Of a stretch of 64,000 nt of DNA, positions 60,504-64,000 are shown piece after piece (position 1 is the stretch's first letter; every line of letters starts with the position of its first letter). Below the pieces are notes generated by a model. The model made no database searches. It was not told where the DNA came from and saw nothing but the letters and a program-made list of their open reading frames with translations. The position numbers and the translations under genes were made by a program. The DNA is from an uncultured Kordia sp. GTDB taxonomy: Bacteria > Bacteroidota > Bacteroidia > Flavobacteriales > Flavobacteriaceae. Where the stretch lies: the NCBI RefSeq assembly GCF_947496985.1, contig NZ_CANMEZ010000003.1, forward strand, positions 124,001 through 188,000. Direction: 5' to 3'.

Positions 60504-61877
60504 ATGAACCTATCCTTACGTACTTTAGTACTACTTACAACCGTATTTTTATGGAGTTCCTGCTCCAATGAACAAATAGATGATAATATACAACCAACCA
60601 CACCAATAGCTACTAATGCTACCACACAAGTTATTTTAGACTGGAATCAGTTATGGTGTGAGTTAGACAGATACGCCACAGGAATGCGCCCAAACGCTTC
60701 TACACGTGCATTGGCATATATTCATTTAGCAGCTTTTGAAGTTTGTGTGGATGATATGTTGGGATATACTTCAAATAAAAATAGATATACCGAATTGGAT
60801 ATCGATTTTACTCAAAGAGAAGCAAATGTTAATGTTGGTTTAGCATTAAATGCTTGTTATGCAAGAGCTATTGATCATTTTATGTATAATATTCCAGCTA
60901 CAGTTGATGCAAAAATTGCATTGTTGAATCAGGAAAAACAAACGCTGCTTTCTGAAAATGTAAGTGAAGATGTTGTTTTGAATTCAATTGATTGGGGAAA
61001 TTATGTAGCAGATCAAATTATAGCATATAGTTTAACGGATACTGCTGCGGAAAGCCAAATAGGAAGTCCACAACCAACTTCATATGAACCACCAGTTGGT
61101 ATTGGTTATTGGACCTATAGTGATGATGCAGAAAGAGCGTTGTTTCCGTATTGGTCTTCAGTGAGAACATTTGTAATTTCTTCAGCGGAAACATCTTCTG
61201 TTCCACCATCATTAAGCTATAGTGAAGATACAACGAGTGATTTTTATACATCAATGCAAGAAGTATACACAACTAGTGAAGCCGCTAGAACTACAGATGC
61301 AGAAGGTTTGTGGATAGCAGAATTTTGGTCGAATGATGTAGAAGGTTTGATGATGAGTCCACCAGGAAGACAAATTTCGATTGCAAATCAATTGATTCAG
61401 CAATATAATGTAGATCATGAAAATGCATTAGTTTTATTATTAAAATTAGGTTTTTCTTTAAATGATGCTGCTGTTTCTACATGGGCGGATAAGTATGAAT
61501 ATATGGTAATGCGTCCAAGTGAATATATAAAAGATTTTATTGATCCAGATTTTCAAACAAATTTGTATCCGTTTATTTCTTGGCCAAATCCTTCGTTTCC
61601 AAGTTATCCTTCAGGACATTCTACGTTTGCTTCTGCAGCAGCGGGAATTTTTATTCACCATTTTGGAAACGATACAGATTTTATAGATCGCTCGCATGAG
61701 GGAAGAACAGAATTCAATGGAACACCAAGAGCATATACAACTTTTACACAAATGGCAGCAGAAAATGGATTTTCACGTTTGCCATTAGGTGTACATTTAC
61801 GAATGGATTGCACAGAAGGTTTACGCTTAGGTTATGAAATTTCAGATGCAGTAAATGCCTTTGATTTATCGCTTTAA
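60504..61877 (+). CDS. Vanadium-dependent haloperoxidase-like lipoprotein (PAP2 superfamily)
   Basis: 457 residues. A lipoprotein signal (MNLSLRTLVLLTTVFLWSSC) is followed by the haloperoxidase/PAP2 fold. The metal/phosphate-binding motifs are in order: KYEYMVMRPSEYI (Lys..Arg-Pro), SYPSGHSTFASAAAG and SRLPLGVHLRMDC (Arg..His). These bind vanadate in haloperoxidases and phosphate in PAP2 phosphatases, and sequence length and spacing favour the former. It is probably anchored on the outer face of a membrane and may halogenate or detoxify peroxide. Halogen preference unknown. Confidence 0.88.
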   Translation: MNLSLRTLVLLTTVFLWSSCSNEQIDDNIQPTTPIATNATTQVILDWNQLWCELDRYATGMRPNASTRALAYIHLAAFEVCVDDMLGYTSNKNRYTELDIDFTQREANVNVGLALNACYARAIDHFMYNIPATVDAKIALLNQEKQTLLSENVSEDVVLNSIDWGNYVADQIIAYSLTDTAAESQIGSPQPTSYEPPVGIGYWTYSDDAERALFPYWSSVRTFVISSAETSSVPPSLSYSEDTTSDFYTSMQEVYTTSEAARTTDAEGLWIAEFWSNDVEGLMMSPPGRQISIANQLIQQYNVDHENALVLLLKLGFSLNDAAVSTWADKYEYMVMRPSEYIKDFIDPDFQTNLYPFISWPNPSFPSYPSGHSTFASAAAGIFIHHFGNDTDFIDRSHEGRTEFNGTPRAYTTFTQMAAENGFSRLPLGVHLRMDCTEGLRLGYEISDAVNAFDLSL

Positions 61878-61895
61878 GCTAAAAAAATAAAAATA

Positions 61896-61930
61896 AAAAG
61901 CCTTCCTTAACTAACAGAAAGGCTTTTTTT
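61896..61930. terminator. Bidirectional terminator between convergent genes
   Basis: AAAAGCCTT (61896-61904) pairs with AAGGCTTTT (61919-61927); A and T runs on both sides serve both the haloperoxidase-like gene and the minus-strand gene ending at 61944. Confidence 0.88.
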
Positions 61931-61943
61931 CTAGTTCTAGCAA

Positions 61944-64000
61944 TTATTGACTGCAATTTCCGTCAATAATATCTTGTATACTTGGATTGAATAGATTGTT
62001 CTCTATATAAACTCCATTAAAAGTGCTATTCACTGTTGGATAGGTTCCGTTTGTAAATAGATTTTGTAATGCGCAAAAATCTGTTAAACTATTATTTGGT
62101 GAATTTACAACAATATCAAATTCTAAATCATTTCCAATCAGCATCCAATCTATATTAGTTAGATTGTCCAAACCATTTAAACTTGTTAACGCATCATTAC
62201 CGCCAATAGAAACGATGTCGGCACTTGTTATGTTACTTAATGCTGATAAATCAGTTATTGCATCAATATCTCTAATACGTAGCATGCTTAATTCTGTTAA
62301 TTGATTGAGTCCTTGAAGTGAGTTTAATGATGGTAAATAGGATAAATTAATAGAGCGGGCAGTTGTGATGTTACTGAATGAAGTTAATGAAGTAAGAGCT
62401 GCGTTGCTATGAATAGATATGTTATTAGCTGTTGTTAACGATTGTAATGCATCTATAGATGTTAAGACTTCATTGTTAGATAGCGTAATATTTAAAGCAT
62501 TTGGAGTATTTATATTTTCTAATCCAGCTAATGTTGTCAATGCATTGTTGTATGAAATTTGAAAACCAAATTCAATAGAAGTTATAGAACTTAATGCTGT
62601 AATAGAGTTTAATGATGAATTATGACTTATGGAAAGTGAATTTACGGCATTTAAATTATTAAGACCGTCTAAACTCGTTAGGTTAGGATTATTAATAATG
62701 GTTAAACTTTCATGAATGTTTACTAATGAATTTAACGCTCCTAAACTTGAAATGTTATTAGTAAGTTGAAACTCACCAATTTTTAGTTTTCCATTAATGG
62801 TTGTAAAATTCATGATTCCAAAATTATTCACATCATTTTGTGTAAGTAATGTAACATCACCATTATAAATTCCGCCACCATCTCCACAGGTAGAAATAAC
62901 ACCTACATTTGTATCTACACCACTTAATACTACATTTTCATATATAGCCCATTGATTTGTATCATAATCAAATATTTGTACATCAATATTTAAACCGTCC
63001 AAACAGTGGATTACGCCAATAGAGAAGTCTCCATTGGAAAGATTAAAAATATTCGTATCATTAATATATACATATCCATTGGTGATTGGTGATCCATTAC
63101 AATTTAATGCAGTTCCAGTAAGTGTTGTAGTTGTAAGTTCTTCTGTAAAAGAAATTGTTGTGGAAGTATCAGTTGCATAATCACCAAGCGTTTCCGAATA
63201 TACCAATTGATTATTACATCCGCCAGTAATACTGTACACTGAAACTAATACTTCTTCATTTCGTGGAATTAAACCACATTCTGTTTCTCTAGAAGTAATA
63301 TTACCTGAATAAATAACTTGATTATTACTAGCTCGTGTAATGACAACTAAATATGGAGTGTTTGCATTAACATTGTTGGCAATAATATCAAAACAAAAAA
63401 TGATAGCGTCAAAAGGAATGTCACAGTTCCACCATGTAAAATGCGTAACTTCTGCTATATATTTGTTACCATTTTTTACGGCTTGTCCTTCTTCTTTCCA
63501 ATATCCAACTTCTTCATCAAAATACCATAAGTTTATAGTTTCAGGAGCAATACTTGTTTGCGTATAATCTACAGGGAACTCTAGTGTAGCAGGGCTTTCG
63601 GGATCAATATTTAAACGTTCTCCAGAAGGAGAAAATAAATTCACAGAAAGCATTCCGTATGTTTCTAAATTTTGAGCATTGTTTGATGCATCTTGTGCCA
63701 ACAAGCTACCTGGCATCTGTTCAAAAGTATTTATAGAATTTGGTCTTATGTGATGGACAACAACGTCAACTTCACCTGAATATGAATTCCCGTCTGTAGT
63801 TATAAAGCCTCCACTAAAATTTACAATAGCTCCATTTGATAAGGATACTTGTGAGTTTTCGCCAGAGTTTACTCTTGAAACAATCTCCTTTTTTAATAAT
63901 ACAATATTAACCCTATTGGCGCCTTCAGTTTTTGGAATTATAACTCTGGAACCGTCAATATAACCGTTTTTTTTAGCTTTTACATACGCAAACTTTTCAA
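61944..64000 (-). CDS. Large extracellular protein with FAM171-like and receptor L/leucine-rich repeats, 5' end outside the window
   Basis: The frame is open to the right edge, so the N-terminus is missing. The visible part begins with a carboxypeptidase-regulatory/FAM171-like domain (IPKTEGANRVNIVLLKKEIV ... VDVVVHHIRPNS, MPGSLLAQD, WYFDEEVGYWKEEGQ). An Ig-like segment follows, and then from about 63.0 to 62.1 kb a run of short leucine-rich units of the type LTSLDGLNNLNAVNSLSISHN repeats about ten times. It ends FCALQNLF ... QDIIDGNCSQ. Probably secreted and surface-exposed; no T9SS domain is seen at the C-terminus. Confidence 0.8.
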   Translation of the reverse strand, partial: EKFAYVKAKKNGYIDGSRVIIPKTEGANRVNIVLLKKEIVSRVNSGENSQVSLSNGAIVNFSGGFITTDGNSYSGEVDVVVHHIRPNSINTFEQMPGSLLAQDASNNAQNLETYGMLSVNLFSPSGERLNIDPESPATLEFPVDYTQTSIAPETINLWYFDEEVGYWKEEGQAVKNGNKYIAEVTHFTWWNCDIPFDAIIFCFDIIANNVNANTPYLVVITRASNNQVIYSGNITSRETECGLIPRNEEVLVSVYSITGGCNNQLVYSETLGDYATDTSTTISFTEELTTTTLTGTALNCNGSPITNGYVYINDTNIFNLSNGDFSIGVIHCLDGLNIDVQIFDYDTNQWAIYENVVLSGVDTNVGVISTCGDGGGIYNGDVTLLTQNDVNNFGIMNFTTINGKLKIGEFQLTNNISSLGALNSLVNIHESLTIINNPNLTSLDGLNNLNAVNSLSISHNSSLNSITALSSITSIEFGFQISYNNALTTLAGLENINTPNALNITLSNNEVLTSIDALQSLTTANNISIHSNAALTSLTSFSNITTARSINLSYLPSLNSLQGLNQLTELSMLRIRDIDAITDLSALSNITSADIVSIGGNDALTSLNGLDNLTNIDWMLIGNDLEFDIVVNSPNNSLTDFCALQNLFTNGTYPTVNSTFNGVYIENNLFNPSIQDIIDGNCSQ

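Overview
The window looks like the chromosome of a marine member of the Flavobacteriaceae (Bacteroidota), probably Kordia-like. The evidence is an AT-rich base composition, TAnnTTTG-type -7 promoter elements, type IX secretion (T9SS) C-terminal sorting domains, an arginine operon of the Bacteroidota type (argF' with argE), a Bacteroidota lanthipeptide leader, and DUF4290, DUF493 and YqgE genes in a typical setting. The genus is a guess; the family-level call is firmer.

Layout. 1-4.5 kb: the end of a membrane M1 peptidase, an intergenic 42-bp tandem repeat array, and two envelope genes. 4.5-12.6 kb: one tight minus-strand arginine biosynthesis operon (GNAT acyltransferase, argG, argC, argD, argF', argB, argE, argH). 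12.6-24.7 kb: an accessory zone. It holds an orphan lanthipeptide-like precursor, a methyltransferase, an AraC regulator, a lamin-tail T9SS protein, an HNH-like gene bounded by integron attC-like inverted repeats next to an integrase remnant, a small acidic peptide, a two-component system, a caspase/small protein/TIR operon, and decayed genes. 24.77-36.13 kb: an integrative element in a tRNA-Met gene, bounded by a 43-bp direct repeat. It carries a Gabija-like pair (OLD-family ATPase-nuclease plus UvrD-like helicase), two further PD-(D/E)XK nuclease-like genes, a separate P-loop ATPase, a lipoprotein and a tyrosine integrase. 36-47 kb: housekeeping genes (aminotransferase class IV, yqgE, HU, fmt, recQ, murA, OmpA) with a patch of T9SS pseudogenes. 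47-58.7 kb: a light and DNA-repair gene cluster of three operons, with two photolyase/cryptochrome genes, folE, TspO, flavin reductase, ABC1 kinase and TetR. 58.7-64 kb: aquaporin, DUF2911, a vanadium haloperoxidase-like lipoprotein, and a large extracellular protein cut by the right edge.

How the genes work together. The arginine genes form one transcription unit with 4-base overlaps. The three photolyase-cluster operons share an operator-like element: TTTTGTTYAA, exactly 16 bases, then a TTAAACA half-site. It lies in front of the tetR operon, the folE operon and fasciclin, which suggests one regulon. A second palindrome, TACGGAAAACCGTA, lies 161-171 bases before three accessory genes or operons (acidic peptide, Gabija operon, island lipoprotein) and could be a response-regulator site. 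The strongest candidates for new biology are the four-gene Gabija-plus-nucleases operon on the tRNA island, the caspase/118-residue/TIR operon, the photolyase-cluster operator, and the attC-like cassette structure near 16.3-17.8 kb.
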